Assembly (NCBI GenBank): GCA_004144595.1
Contig: SEEM01000010.1
Location: 1-64,000, forward strand
DNA: 64,000 nucleotides
Origin: Hyphomicrobiales bacterium
Lineage (GTDB): Bacteria; Pseudomonadota; Alphaproteobacteria; Rhizobiales; Beijerinckiaceae
Reading direction: 5' to 3'
Part shown: positions 1 to 8,125 of the stretch, piece after piece
Layout: each line of letters starts with the position of its first letter
Position numbering within the stretch: position 1 is the stretch's first letter
Program-made: the position numbers and the translations under genes
The notes under the pieces: model-generated
Seen by the model: the letters and a program-made list of their open reading frames with translations, nothing else
Databases searched by the model: none
Told to the model about the DNA's origin: nothing

Positions 1-1307
1 GTCCGCTCCAACCTCGCGAACCGCTCCAGCCGGAACGGCTTCGGGTCGATCATCGGCGTGCGGCCGCTGACGAGGTCGGCGATCAGGCGCCCGGCGCCGG
101 GGCCGATGCCGAAGCCATGGCCGGAGAAACCGGTGGCGAGGAAGAAGCCGGGCAGGCGCGGCACTTCGCCGATGACGGGCACGGCATCCGGCGTCGCATC
201 GATCAGCCCGCCCCAGCTTTCCTTGATCCTGAGATTGGCGAAGGCCGGGAAGGCTGCGATCAGGTTGCGTTGTGCCTCCTGCAGGATGGCCTCGGATGGC
301 TTGGGGTCGAGGATGCGGTTGCGCTCGAACGGCGTTTCCTGATCGAGCGACCAGCTCTTCTGGATGCGGGCCTCCTCCAGGAAGCGCTTGCCGAGCGTGA
401 GCCGCAATTCATGGCGTTGCTTCGCCAGCGACGGCAGGAAATCGAAGAGCAGCCGGAAGCTGTCCGGCACGATCTCAGCCACGCTCGCGCCGCGATGGGC
501 AATCGTGTAGCCGCCATCCTGCCGCTTGCGGAAGGCAAAATCTGAGCCGCCCACGGCATGGGTCGGCGGCCCGTCGAGCGGCTCGGTCCGGAACACCGAG
601 CCCAGCACCTTGAGCGCCGGCAGGTCGATCCCGAGATTGCCGAGGAACAGCCGCGACCAGGCGCCGCCCGCCAGGACGATGCGCTGACAGGCGATCCGGC
701 CGCGCTCGGTGACGACGGCGCTGACGCGCCCGCCCGCCGTCTCGATGCCGCGCACCGCGCAGCGCGTCAGCACGGTGCCGCCATGGCGGCGCAGCGCCCG
801 CGCCATGGCCGGAACGGCCTTCTGCGGCTCGGCCCGGGCATCGCTCGGCGTGAACATCGCACCCGCATAGGCGCGCTTGCCTCCGGGCAGGACGGCGTCG
901 ATCTCGCGCGTGCTCAGGAGGCGCGTGTCGAGCTGGTATGTCCTGGCGTGCTCGAGCCAGGCCTCCTGCTCAGCATGTCTCGCGGGCGTGTCGGCGACAT
1001 AGACGATGCCGGAACGGGTGAAGCCGGTATCGCCGCCGACGAGCCGGTCCATGTCCTCCCAGAGCCGCATGCTTTCCAGTCCGAGCGGGATCTCGCCGGG
1101 ATCGCGCCCCATGACGCGGACCCAGCCCCAGTTGCGTCCAGACTGTTCGTGGCCGACCTCGCCCTTCTCGCAGACGGTGACCGAGATGCCTTCGCGCGCC
1201 AGAAAGAGCGCGGTGGTGATGCCGATGATGCCGCCGCCGATGACCACGACGTCGCTGGAAGCGGGCAGGGACGGGTCCGGCTCGATGGTCTCGATGGTGA
1301 TGCCCAT
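1..1307 (-). CDS. FAD-dependent oxidoreductase (DAO/DadA type), 3' end cut by window edge
   Basis: Reading the minus strand from ATG at 1307 gives at least 435 residues with no stop before the window edge. An N-terminal Rossmann dinucleotide-binding motif (VVIGGGIIGITTALFLARE, about residues 21-39) is followed by EQSGRNWGWVR, and near the end by an ATGFSGHGFGIGPGAG stretch typical of the FAD-binding C-terminal part of the DAO superfamily (D-amino-acid dehydrogenase and sarcosine oxidase relatives). The visible end (PMIDPKPFRLERF) suggests only a few residues are missing. GGAG lies about 8 nt before the ATG. It follows the GntR gene on the same strand, so the two may be co-transcribed. The substrate is not determined; oxidation of an amine or amino acid is the family role. 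Confidence 0.85.
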   Translation of the reverse strand, partial: MGITIETIEPDPSLPASSDVVVIGGGIIGITTALFLAREGISVTVCEKGEVGHEQSGRNWGWVRVMGRDPGEIPLGLESMRLWEDMDRLVGGDTGFTRSGIVYVADTPARHAEQEAWLEHARTYQLDTRLLSTREIDAVLPGGKRAYAGAMFTPSDARAEPQKAVPAMARALRRHGGTVLTRCAVRGIETAGGRVSAVVTERGRIACQRIVLAGGAWSRLFLGNLGIDLPALKVLGSVFRTEPLDGPPTHAVGGSDFAFRKRQDGGYTIAHRGASVAEIVPDSFRLLFDFLPSLAKQRHELRLTLGKRFLEEARIQKSWSLDQETPFERNRILDPKPSEAILQEAQRNLIAAFPAFANLRIKESWGGLIDATPDAVPVIGEVPRLPGFFLATGFSGHGFGIGPGAGRLIADLVSGRTPMIDPKPFRLERFARLER

Positions 1308-1366
1308 CACGAAGGCTCCGGCGGCAGGGGGGCGAGGCGGAAAAGGCGGTTGGTCGAACGCTCCGC

Positions 1367-2113
1367 TTAGGAGCGGGCAGGGGGCGCTGAGCTGCGGAAG
1401 ACGACGTGATGAGGGTGGTTGACCGAGCGCATGTACTCGGCCGGCCGGCCCTCGCCGTCGCGCGCCACGATTCGCAGCACCAGGGTCGGCGAGCCCGGCG
1501 CCAGCGCGAGCAGTTGCGCTTCACGCTCCGTCGCGGTGCCGACGCTGATCTCGCGATCGCGGATGCTGATTTCGATGCCGTAGCGTTGCCGCAGCAATTC
1601 GTACAACGGCTGGCCGGAGGTGAGGTCCTCGGCCGACAGGCCGGGTACGCCGTGGGCCGGCAGGTAACTGGTCTCGATGCAGAAGGCCTCGTCGTTCACG
1701 CTGCGCAGGCGCCGCGCCATGATCAGCGTGCTGCCGGTCGGAACGTCGAGACGCTGGGCGATGCTCTCGCTCGCGCCTTCCTCGCCGAAATGCAGGAGCT
1801 TGCTGCCGGGCTCGCCGCCGGCATTGCGGATGATGCGGGTGATGCCCAGCGACGCCGGGGCATCGATCGGCCGCGAGACCTGGACCAGCGGGATGCGGGT
1901 GCCGCTGGTGCCGTTGCGCTCCAGCACGTTGCGCTCGACCAGCCGGTCGATCGCCTTGCGCACGGTCATGCGGTTGATCCCGAGCGTGTCGGCCAGCGTC
2001 CGCTCGGAGGCGATGCGGTCGCCGGGGCCGTAATCCGGCCCGGCGATGAGGTCGAGGAGATAGTCCTGCACCTCGACATAGATCGGTTTTACCCGCTTCA
2101 GCGGCTTCGGCAT
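1367..2113 (-). CDS. GntR-family transcriptional regulator with UTRA domain
   Basis: The 248-residue protein has an N-terminal winged helix (about residues 10-75; core PGDRIASERTLADTLGINR, then MTVRKAIDRLVERNVLER) and a C-terminal UTRA ligand-binding domain (about 95-245), the HutC/FrlR architecture. Such regulators usually repress a neighbouring catabolic operon and release DNA on binding a sugar phosphate or amino-acid derivative. It is divergent from the isomerase/kinase relic and hyuAB. The shared 208-bp gap contains a TTGGTATA/TATACCAA inverted repeat that is a good operator candidate. The actual ligand cannot be read from sequence; the degraded neighbour hints at a fructosamine-type compound (inference). 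Confidence 0.9.
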   Translation of the reverse strand: MPKPLKRVKPIYVEVQDYLLDLIAGPDYGPGDRIASERTLADTLGINRMTVRKAIDRLVERNVLERNGTSGTRIPLVQVSRPIDAPASLGITRIIRNAGGEPGSKLLHFGEEGASESIAQRLDVPTGSTLIMARRLRSVNDEAFCIETSYLPAHGVPGLSAEDLTSGQPLYELLRQRYGIEISIRDREISVGTATEREAQLLALAPGSPTLVLRIVARDGEGRPAEYMRSVNHPHHVVFRSSAPPARS

Positions 2114-2246
2114 GCCCAGCGTCTCTGGCTTCGCGTCTCGATCGGTCGCGGCGCCTCGGGCCCGGACGCCGCACCCCCCGTCTTACGGCCAAACCGCTCC
2201 GGGGCGCTATTGTCCGAAAGGCCTTGGAGCCGGCGTTGGATCAGGC

Positions 2247-2283
2247 TTGACAGCTATTGGTATATGGAATTGGTGTATACCAA
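2247..2283 (+). promoter_or_regulatory. Candidate GntR operator overlapping the promoter region of the plus-strand operon
   Basis: A TTGACA hexamer (2247-2252) is followed by an inverted repeat, TTGGTATA (2257-2264) and TATACCAA (2276-2283), with 11 bp between. An additional inner half-site makes TTGGTGTATACCAA at 2270-2283. HutC/FrlR-type regulators bind AT-rich palindromes of this kind. No convincing -10 hexamer sits 17 bp from the TTGACA, so the promoter itself is uncertain. The palindrome is directly visible. Confidence 0.5.
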
Positions 2284-2321
2284 ACTTGCCGCCCTGTCGA
2301 CTGTCCGCCCGGGAGCGCGCC

Positions 2322-3159
2322 ATGTCCATCGCCTTCGATCGCGGCGCCATCCTGTCAGGGCTGGAGACGACGCGCGCGGCGCTGCCGAGGGCCTATGCGC
2401 CGGGGCAGGAATTGGCCCCCCATATCGACCGCGTCGATCTCGTCGCCTGCGGCTCGGCGAACCGGGCGATGCTCGGCATCCAGTACTGGCTGGAGCGCTA
2501 TTTCCCGGCCGAGTTCATGGCGCTCGATCCGCCACGATTGACCGAGCGGACTTTGGTCCTTCTCGCCTCGAAATCCGGCACGACGCCGGAGACCGTCGCC
2601 GCCGCACATTTCCTGAAGCGTAGGCCCTGCCGGGTCGTCGCCTTCAGCCAGTATGGCGAGAAGCCGCTGGCGCAGGCTGTGCCGCGGCATCTCCTCATCC
2701 GCGACACCAGCGAGTCCTTCGCCGCCATGTCCATGCTGATGCAGGCGCTGATCGGCGGCCTGATGGCGGGCAAGGAAGGCTGGCTGCTCGGCGAGAAGCT
2801 CCTTGCCTCGCTCGACGCGCTCCCGGTGGCGATGTGCGATGCGGCCGAGCAGAACGAGGCCCGCGCCGCGGCCGACGCCGTAACCTATGCGGCGATGACC
2901 GCATCGACGATGTCGCCTCGGTGCGACGGCGCTGGCCGCCGGCCGCTTTCACGAACAGGCTGCGCGTCCTGCATCCGTGGTGGATACGCTCGGCGCCGGT
3001 GACGGTTTCATCGCCGCCTGTCTGCTGGCCATACTGGATGGGGTCGGCATCGCGGCTACCCTGGCGGCGGGGGCCGAGCATGCGGGACGGGTCTGCGGCT
3101 ATCAGGGCGGCTTCGGCCACGGCGTGACGTGGGCGCAGACCGAGGCGACTGAGCTGTAA
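2322..3159 (+). pseudogene. Remnant: N-terminal part of a SIS-domain sugar isomerase joined out of frame to the C-terminal part of a PfkB kinase
   Basis: From ATG 2322 (GGGAG 7 nt upstream) about 190 residues read as a SIS-domain deglycase/isomerase of the FrlB type: VDLVACGSANRAMLG, then the sugar-phosphate loop LLASKSGTTPETV, then a helical part ending near AEQNEARAAADAVTYAA (about 2893). The frame then turns to nonsense and stops at 3002. In another frame, opening after a stop at 2896-2898, the sequence reads as the end of a PfkB sugar kinase: GRFHEQAARPASVVDTLGAG at about 2941-3000 with the catalytic GAGD, running to a stop at 3159. Neither half is complete. The simplest reading is one deletion that removed the isomerase C-terminus and most of the kinase. 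A normal bifunctional enzyme is unlikely because the frames differ. A sequencing or assembly error is possible. Confidence 0.75.
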
Positions 3160-3174
3160 GGGAGGAAGACAAAC

Positions 3175-5229
3175 ATGGCGTGGCGGATCGGGATCGATTC
3201 CGGGGGTACATTCACCGATGTCTGCCTGTTCGACGACGCGACCGGCATGGTCGCGGTGTGGAAGGTGCCGTCGACGCCAGACGACCCCTCCCGTGCCATC
3301 GCGCGCGGCACGCAGGAAGGCGTCGAGCGCGTCGGCGCCAGCCCCGGTGACATCGCCTATTTCGGCCATGGCACCACGGTCGGCACCAACGCCCTGATCC
3401 AGCATCGCGGCGTGAAGACGGGGCTGATCACCACCGAGGGCTTCCGCGACCTGATCGAGATCGGCCGGCAGAAACGGCCGGATCTCTACGATCTCCAGGC
3501 CGACAAGGCGCCGCCGCTCGTCACCCGCGACCTGCGCTTCGGCGTCCCCGAGCGTGTGCGGCATGACGGAACGGTCGAGACGCCGCTCGACGAGGACGCC
3601 GTGCGGGAGGCGGCGCGGGCGCTGAAGGCTGAGGGCGTCAAGGCTGTCGCGATCGGCTTCCTCTACGGCTTCGTCCGGCCGGCGCATGAGGAAGTGGCCA
3701 AGCGCATCGTCACCGAGGAGTTCCCAGAGGCCTTCATCTGCGCCTCGCACGAGGTCGCGCCCGAGTTCCGCGAGTACGAGCGCATCTCGACCGCGGTGGT
3801 CAACGCCTATCTCGGCCCGGTGATGCATAGCTATATCCGCCGGCTCGCCGACCGGCTGAAGGAGCTGGGTCTCAAGGCAGTGCCGCATCTGACGCAGTCC
3901 AATGGCGGCGTCATCGGCTTCGATATGGCGGCGCGCCTGCCGGTACGCACGGTCCTGTCCGGTCCCTCGACCGGCGTGGTCGCGGCGCAGGCGATCGGCG
4001 CCATGATCGGCATCCCGAACCTGATCACCTTCGACATGGGCGGCACCTCCTCGGACGTCGCCCTGCTCAGTAATGGCGAGGCCAGACTGGCTTCCGAGGC
4101 CAACGTCCACGGCTATCCGATCAAGGCGCCGATGCTCGACATCCATACGGTCGGCGCCGGCGGCGGCTCGCTCGCGACGATCGATTCCGGTGGCTTGCTC
4201 AAGGTTGGGCCGCGCTCGGCCGGTGCCGATCCCGGCCCCGTCTGCTACGGGCGCGGCGCGACAGAACCCGCCGTCACCGACGCCAATGTCATGCTCCAGA
4301 CCCTGAACCCGACGCATCTGCTCGGCGGCCGCATGCCGATCGACCAGAGCCTGTCGAAACAGGCGATCGGCCGGCTCGCCGACGAACTCGGCCTCGACCT
4401 GATGGCGACGGCGCAGGGCATCATCTCCGTCGTCACCGCCAACATGGCCAAGGCGATCCGGGTGATCAGCGTCCAGCGCGGCCATGATCCGCGCGACTAT
4501 GCGCTGGTCGCCTTCGGCGGCGCAGGGCCGTTGCATGCCGCGCGGCTCGCCCGCGAACTCGACATGAAGCGCATCGTCGTGCCCCGCAATCCGGGCATCG
4601 GCTGCGCGCTCGGCCTGCTGCTGACCGATCTGCGCGCGAATTTCGCGACGACACGGCTGGCGACGCTCTCCGAGGCGCTGGTCCCCGACATGGCGGAGAT
4701 CTTCGCCGCCTTGCAGGAACAGGCGGATCACTGGTTCGCGGAGGAGGGCGTCGCTTCCGCCGATCGCCGGCTGAAGCGCACCGCAGACCTGCGCTATCAC
4801 GGCCAGAACTACGAGCTCGGTATCGACGTGCCGGACGGGCCGATCACGCCCGCGACCGTGGCCGCGCTGGCCGAAGGCTTCGCCGCCGCCCACAAGCGCC
4901 TCTACGGATTCGTCGCGGAGGGGGAGGCGGTCCAGCTCGTGACCTACCGTGCCGAGGCGGTCGGCCTCGTGCCGAAGGCGGCGTTCCGGCCGGAGCCCGA
5001 TGCCGGGCCGGATGCCTCCCAGGCGATCATCGGCAGCCGCGAGGTCTGGTTCCCCGAGGCTGGCGGCTTCGTCGCCTGCCCGATCTACGATCGCGACAAG
5101 CTGACGTCCGGCAATCGCTTCGCCGGCCCGGCCATCGTCGAGCAGATGGATTCGACCACCGTGCTGCTGCCGGGCATGACCGCGACGGTCGAGCCCTATC
5201 TCAACCTGATCCTGGAGATGCCGAGATGA
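3175..5229 (+). CDS. hyuA: Hydantoinase/oxoprolinase subunit A (HyuA family)
   Basis: The 684-residue protein has the family architecture. An N-terminal ASKHA phosphate loop (GIDSGGTFTDVCLFD, about residues 5-19) and FGHGTTVGTNALIQ are followed by the central ITFDMGGTSSDVALL ATPase core with VGAGGGS downstream, then an acetone-carboxylase/N-methylhydantoinase C-terminal part. These enzymes hydrolyse cyclic amides (hydantoins, 5-oxoproline) in the cytoplasm, usually ATP-dependently with subunit B. A strong GGGAGGAAG site precedes the start. It begins 15 bp after the kinase remnant, so it probably shares the GntR-controlled transcript. hyuB overlaps it by 4 nt. The exact substrate is unknown. 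Confidence 0.93.
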   Translation: MAWRIGIDSGGTFTDVCLFDDATGMVAVWKVPSTPDDPSRAIARGTQEGVERVGASPGDIAYFGHGTTVGTNALIQHRGVKTGLITTEGFRDLIEIGRQKRPDLYDLQADKAPPLVTRDLRFGVPERVRHDGTVETPLDEDAVREAARALKAEGVKAVAIGFLYGFVRPAHEEVAKRIVTEEFPEAFICASHEVAPEFREYERISTAVVNAYLGPVMHSYIRRLADRLKELGLKAVPHLTQSNGGVIGFDMAARLPVRTVLSGPSTGVVAAQAIGAMIGIPNLITFDMGGTSSDVALLSNGEARLASEANVHGYPIKAPMLDIHTVGAGGGSLATIDSGGLLKVGPRSAGADPGPVCYGRGATEPAVTDANVMLQTLNPTHLLGGRMPIDQSLSKQAIGRLADELGLDLMATAQGIISVVTANMAKAIRVISVQRGHDPRDYALVAFGGAGPLHAARLARELDMKRIVVPRNPGIGCALGLLLTDLRANFATTRLATLSEALVPDMAEIFAALQEQADHWFAEEGVASADRRLKRTADLRYHGQNYELGIDVPDGPITPATVAALAEGFAAAHKRLYGFVAEGEAVQLVTYRAEAVGLVPKAAFRPEPDAGPDASQAIIGSREVWFPEAGGFVACPIYDRDKLTSGNRFAGPAIVEQMDSTTVLLPGMTATVEPYLNLILEMPR

Positions 5230-6878
5230 CCGCGACCGCATCCGTCAGAGTCGACCCGATCACCGTCGAGGTCATCGGCTCCTCCTTTGCCTCCATCGCC
5301 GAGGAGATGGGCGAGGCGCTGGTCAAGGCGAGCTACTCGACCAACATCAAGGAACGCCGCGACTGCTCGACGGCGCTCTTCGACGTCGAGGGGCAGACGC
5401 TCTGCCAGGCCGAGCATATCCCGATGCATCTCGGCTCCTTCATCGGCATCATCCCGCATATCCTGAAGCGCCACTCCGTCGCGGAGATGAAGCCGGGCGA
5501 CGTCTTCATCGGCAACGACGCGTATGAGGGCGGCGGCACGCATCTGCCCGATATCGTGCTGGCAGAGCCGGTCTTCCACGAGGGCGTGATGATCGCCTGG
5601 GCGGTCAACACGGCGCACCATTCCGATTTCGCCGATCGCGGCCATGCCCATATCTACCAGGAGGGCCTGCGTATCCCGCCGATCCGCCTCTATGACGGCG
5701 GCGTCCTGATGAAGGACGTGCAGGAGCTGATCCTGCTCAACTGCCAGGTCCCGCGCGAGCGCCTGTCCGACCTGCGCGCCCAGATGGCGGCGAACCGCCT
5801 CGGCGTCGAGCGGCTGCGCGCGCTTTGCGACAAATACGGCCGCGACACCGTGCTCGCCGCCGGCAAGGCCTTGCAGGATTATGCCGAGCGCAAGATGCGC
5901 GCCGGCATCGCCTCGATCCCCAACGGGATCTATCGCTTCTCCGATTCCTTCGACAATCCCGAGATCGACGAGGCCCTGACCTTCTCGGTCGCGATCACCG
6001 TCGCGGGCGAGGAGATGACGCTGGCATTCGACTCGCCGCCGCAAATGCGTGCCGGCTTCAACATGGTCTACACCGCGCTGCTCTCGACCGTGTATTACGC
6101 GGTCAAGACCGTGGCCGACCCGACCATTCCGCCCAATGCGGGCTTGGCGCGGCCGCTGACCGTCATCGCAACGGAAGGCACGGTGCTGAACTGCGTGCAC
6201 CCCGCTGCCGTCAACGGCCGTATCGCCGCCTGCCAGCGCGTCGTCGACCTGATCCACGGCGCGCTGGCGCAAGCGGTGCCGGATCGCGTCATCGCCGCCT
6301 GCTCCGGCGCGGTCGCGTCGGCCACCTTCGCCGGCGAGCAGCCCGGCACCGGCGAGCTCTGGGTCTATCTGGAGACGATCGGCGGCGGTTCCGGCGCCCG
6401 CACCAACAAGGACGGGCTCCACGGCGTCCATGTCCACATGACCAATACCTCGAACCTGCCGGTCGAGGCGCTGGAGCTGGAATACCCGCTGACCCTGCTG
6501 CGCTACGAACTCGTCGACGGCTCCGGAGGCGACGGCCGCCAGCGCGGCGGCATGGGGCTCCGCCGCGTCTACCGGGCCGAGGCGCCCTGCCGGCTCAACA
6601 TCGACAATTCGCGCCTGACCTCGCGGCCCTGGGGCCTGGCCGGCGGCGGCGAGGGGCAGGGAGGCTCCTTCGCCTTCAGCGAGGGCGTCATGCCCTTCTT
6701 CAAGGGCGACGGCGCGCTGGAAAAGGGCCAGATCGTCGAGATCATCACGCCCGGAGGCGGTGGCTACGGCCCCGCTTCGGAGCGCAGCGCCGAGGCGCGT
6801 GCTCGCGACAAGGCCGAGCAGCGGGGTGAGATAGCGCTGCCGTCATGCTCGCCCTTGTGGCGAGCATCCACGTCTTGA
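5226..6878 (+). CDS. hyuB: Hydantoinase/oxoprolinase subunit B (HyuB family)
   Basis: The 550-residue partner of hyuA starts inside its stop codon (ATGA overlap), implying translational coupling and complex formation. Family signatures include SIAEEMGEALVKASYSTNIK near the N-terminus, GDVFIGNDAYEGGGTHLPDI, NTAHHSDF and the C-terminal GSGGDGRQRGGMGLRRVYR and ITPGGGGYGP. The conserved protein would normally end soon after GGGGYGP plus a short charged helix. Here the last dozen residues (PSCSPLWRASTS) and the stop codon lie inside a repeated intergenic palindrome at 6841-6931. The native C-terminus has therefore probably been replaced by repeat-encoded residues, outside the conserved core. Confidence 0.93.
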   Translation: MTATASVRVDPITVEVIGSSFASIAEEMGEALVKASYSTNIKERRDCSTALFDVEGQTLCQAEHIPMHLGSFIGIIPHILKRHSVAEMKPGDVFIGNDAYEGGGTHLPDIVLAEPVFHEGVMIAWAVNTAHHSDFADRGHAHIYQEGLRIPPIRLYDGGVLMKDVQELILLNCQVPRERLSDLRAQMAANRLGVERLRALCDKYGRDTVLAAGKALQDYAERKMRAGIASIPNGIYRFSDSFDNPEIDEALTFSVAITVAGEEMTLAFDSPPQMRAGFNMVYTALLSTVYYAVKTVADPTIPPNAGLARPLTVIATEGTVLNCVHPAAVNGRIAACQRVVDLIHGALAQAVPDRVIAACSGAVASATFAGEQPGTGELWVYLETIGGGSGARTNKDGLHGVHVHMTNTSNLPVEALELEYPLTLLRYELVDGSGGDGRQRGGMGLRRVYRAEAPCRLNIDNSRLTSRPWGLAGGGEGQGGSFAFSEGVMPFFKGDGALEKGQIVEIITPGGGGYGPASERSAEARARDKAEQRGEIALPSCSPLWRASTS

Positions 6879-6931
6879 AAAAGACTATCCGCCAGCGAAG
6901 ACGTGGATAGTCGGGACAAGCCCGACCATGA
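6841..6931 (-). repeat. Palindromic intergenic repeat, copy 1 of 3 (inverted, diverged)
   Basis: The reverse complement matches the elements at 23422-23519 and 40450-40542: an ATGGTCGGG/CCCGAC hairpin (its far arm decayed), a CACGTCTT/AAGACGTG pair and an ATGCTCGCC/GGCGAGCAT hairpin. It sits between the convergent hyuB and ABC ATPase genes and contributes the hyuB stop codon. It is small, has no ORF and is built of nested hairpins, like a REP/BIME-type or non-autonomous element. Confidence 0.85.
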
Positions 6932-7025
6932 GGGAAGCGGGGTAGTCTTGGTTTCCGGGCTCTTCGCTGACATGGAGCCCCGCGATGACGGCGTGCTCCA
7001 GCGTAAAATCAGTGGCCTCAGCGAC

Positions 7026-8123
7026 CTACGCCGCCAACCACAACAGCGATCGCGGCGATAGCCTGAGCGTCGCCCCATTGCCGACCTCGAACAAGCCGCT
7101 GCCGGACTGGAACGGCACGTCGACCGCCACTTCCGTCGTGCCGATGCGGACGCCGTAACGCACGCTCGCGCCCAGGAATTCGCGATTGGCGACGATGCAG
7201 GGTAGGGCGAGCAGCCCGTCTTCGGCAGGGCCCGCATCACCGAGACTGGCATGCTGCGGCCGGAAGACCAACTTGGCACCCTCCGGCACGATCGCGTCGG
7301 TTGGAACCGGCACCCGCGTCCCGCCCTCGACCTCGAAGAGTCGGGCCCCGCCGCTACCGGTCAGCTTTCCACTCAGGATATTGGCAGTGCCGAGGAAGCC
7401 GGCGACGAAGAGGTTCGCCGGCCGTTCGTAGAGCTCCATCGGCGTCCCGACCTGCTGGACGATGCCGTCGTTCATCACCGCGATGCGGTCGCAGATCGTG
7501 TTCGCCTCCTCCTGGTCGTGGGTGACGAAGATCGTCGTCAGGCCGAGCCGCTGCTGAAGGTCGCGCAATTCGCGGCGCACCTGCACGCGCATCTTGGCGT
7601 CGAGATTGGAGAGCGGCTCGTCGAGCAGCAGCACCTTGGGCTCGACCGCGACGGTGCGGGCCACCGCGACGCGCTGCTGCTGGCCGCCCGAGAGTTGCGA
7701 GGGCCGGCGCTCGGCGAGATGGCTAAGGCCGACGAGCCCCAGCGCCGCCTCGACGCGGCGCTCGACCTCGGCGCGCTTCACGCCGCGCTCCTCCAGCCCG
7801 AAGGCGACGTTGCGGCGTACCGTCATATGCGGCCAGAGCGCATAGGACTGGAAGACCATGCCGACATCGCGTTTCCAGGGCGGCAGGTCGGTGATCGGCT
7901 TGCCGCCGATCCGGACCTCGCCGGTATCGGCATGGTTGAAGCCGGCGATCAGGCGCAAGAGCGTGGTCTTGCCGCAGCCGGACGGGCCGAGGAAGGCGAA
8001 GAACTCGCCCGGTTCGATCGCCAGGCTGACGTCCTTGAGCACATGGTTGGTGCCGTAGGACAGGTTGACGCCTTCGATATCGACGGCGACGGCGGGTGTG
8101 GTCAGGGAGACGGTCGCGTTCAT
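7026..8123 (-). CDS. ABC transporter ATP-binding protein, iron(III)/2-aminoethylphosphonate/polyamine-type importer
   Basis: The 365-residue importer ATPase starts with MNATVSLTTPAVAVDIEGVN at 8123, 2 nt after the permease stop. It has Walker A (GPSGCGKTT, about residue 45), Q-loop FQSYALWPHMTV, signature LSGGQQQR, Walker B VLLLDEPLSNLD and the switch histidine in FVTHDQEEA. A C-terminal TOBE-like domain (about 250-365) is typical of the FbpC/PotA/UgpC group. It is the last gene of binding protein-permease-ATPase. The bound solute is not determined by sequence. The open frame continues upstream of 8123, but that part lies over the permease gene and has no domain. Confidence 0.93.
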   Translation of the reverse strand: MNATVSLTTPAVAVDIEGVNLSYGTNHVLKDVSLAIEPGEFFAFLGPSGCGKTTLLRLIAGFNHADTGEVRIGGKPITDLPPWKRDVGMVFQSYALWPHMTVRRNVAFGLEERGVKRAEVERRVEAALGLVGLSHLAERRPSQLSGGQQQRVAVARTVAVEPKVLLLDEPLSNLDAKMRVQVRRELRDLQQRLGLTTIFVTHDQEEANTICDRIAVMNDGIVQQVGTPMELYERPANLFVAGFLGTANILSGKLTGSGGARLFEVEGGTRVPVPTDAIVPEGAKLVFRPQHASLGDAGPAEDGLLALPCIVANREFLGASVRYGVRIGTTEVAVDVPFQSGSGLFEVGNGATLRLSPRSLLWLAA

Positions 8124-8125
8124 GA

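Noticed and set aside
2322..3159. Bifunctional isomerase-kinase fusion protein
   Set aside because: The two halves are in different frames and both lack essential parts, so a working fusion is not supported.
2695..5241. 848-codon open frame on the minus strand opposite hyuA
   Set aside because: It runs opposite a complete hyuA with clear family motifs. Its translation is Arg/Asp/Gly-rich with no domain, the usual mirror frame in GC-rich DNA.
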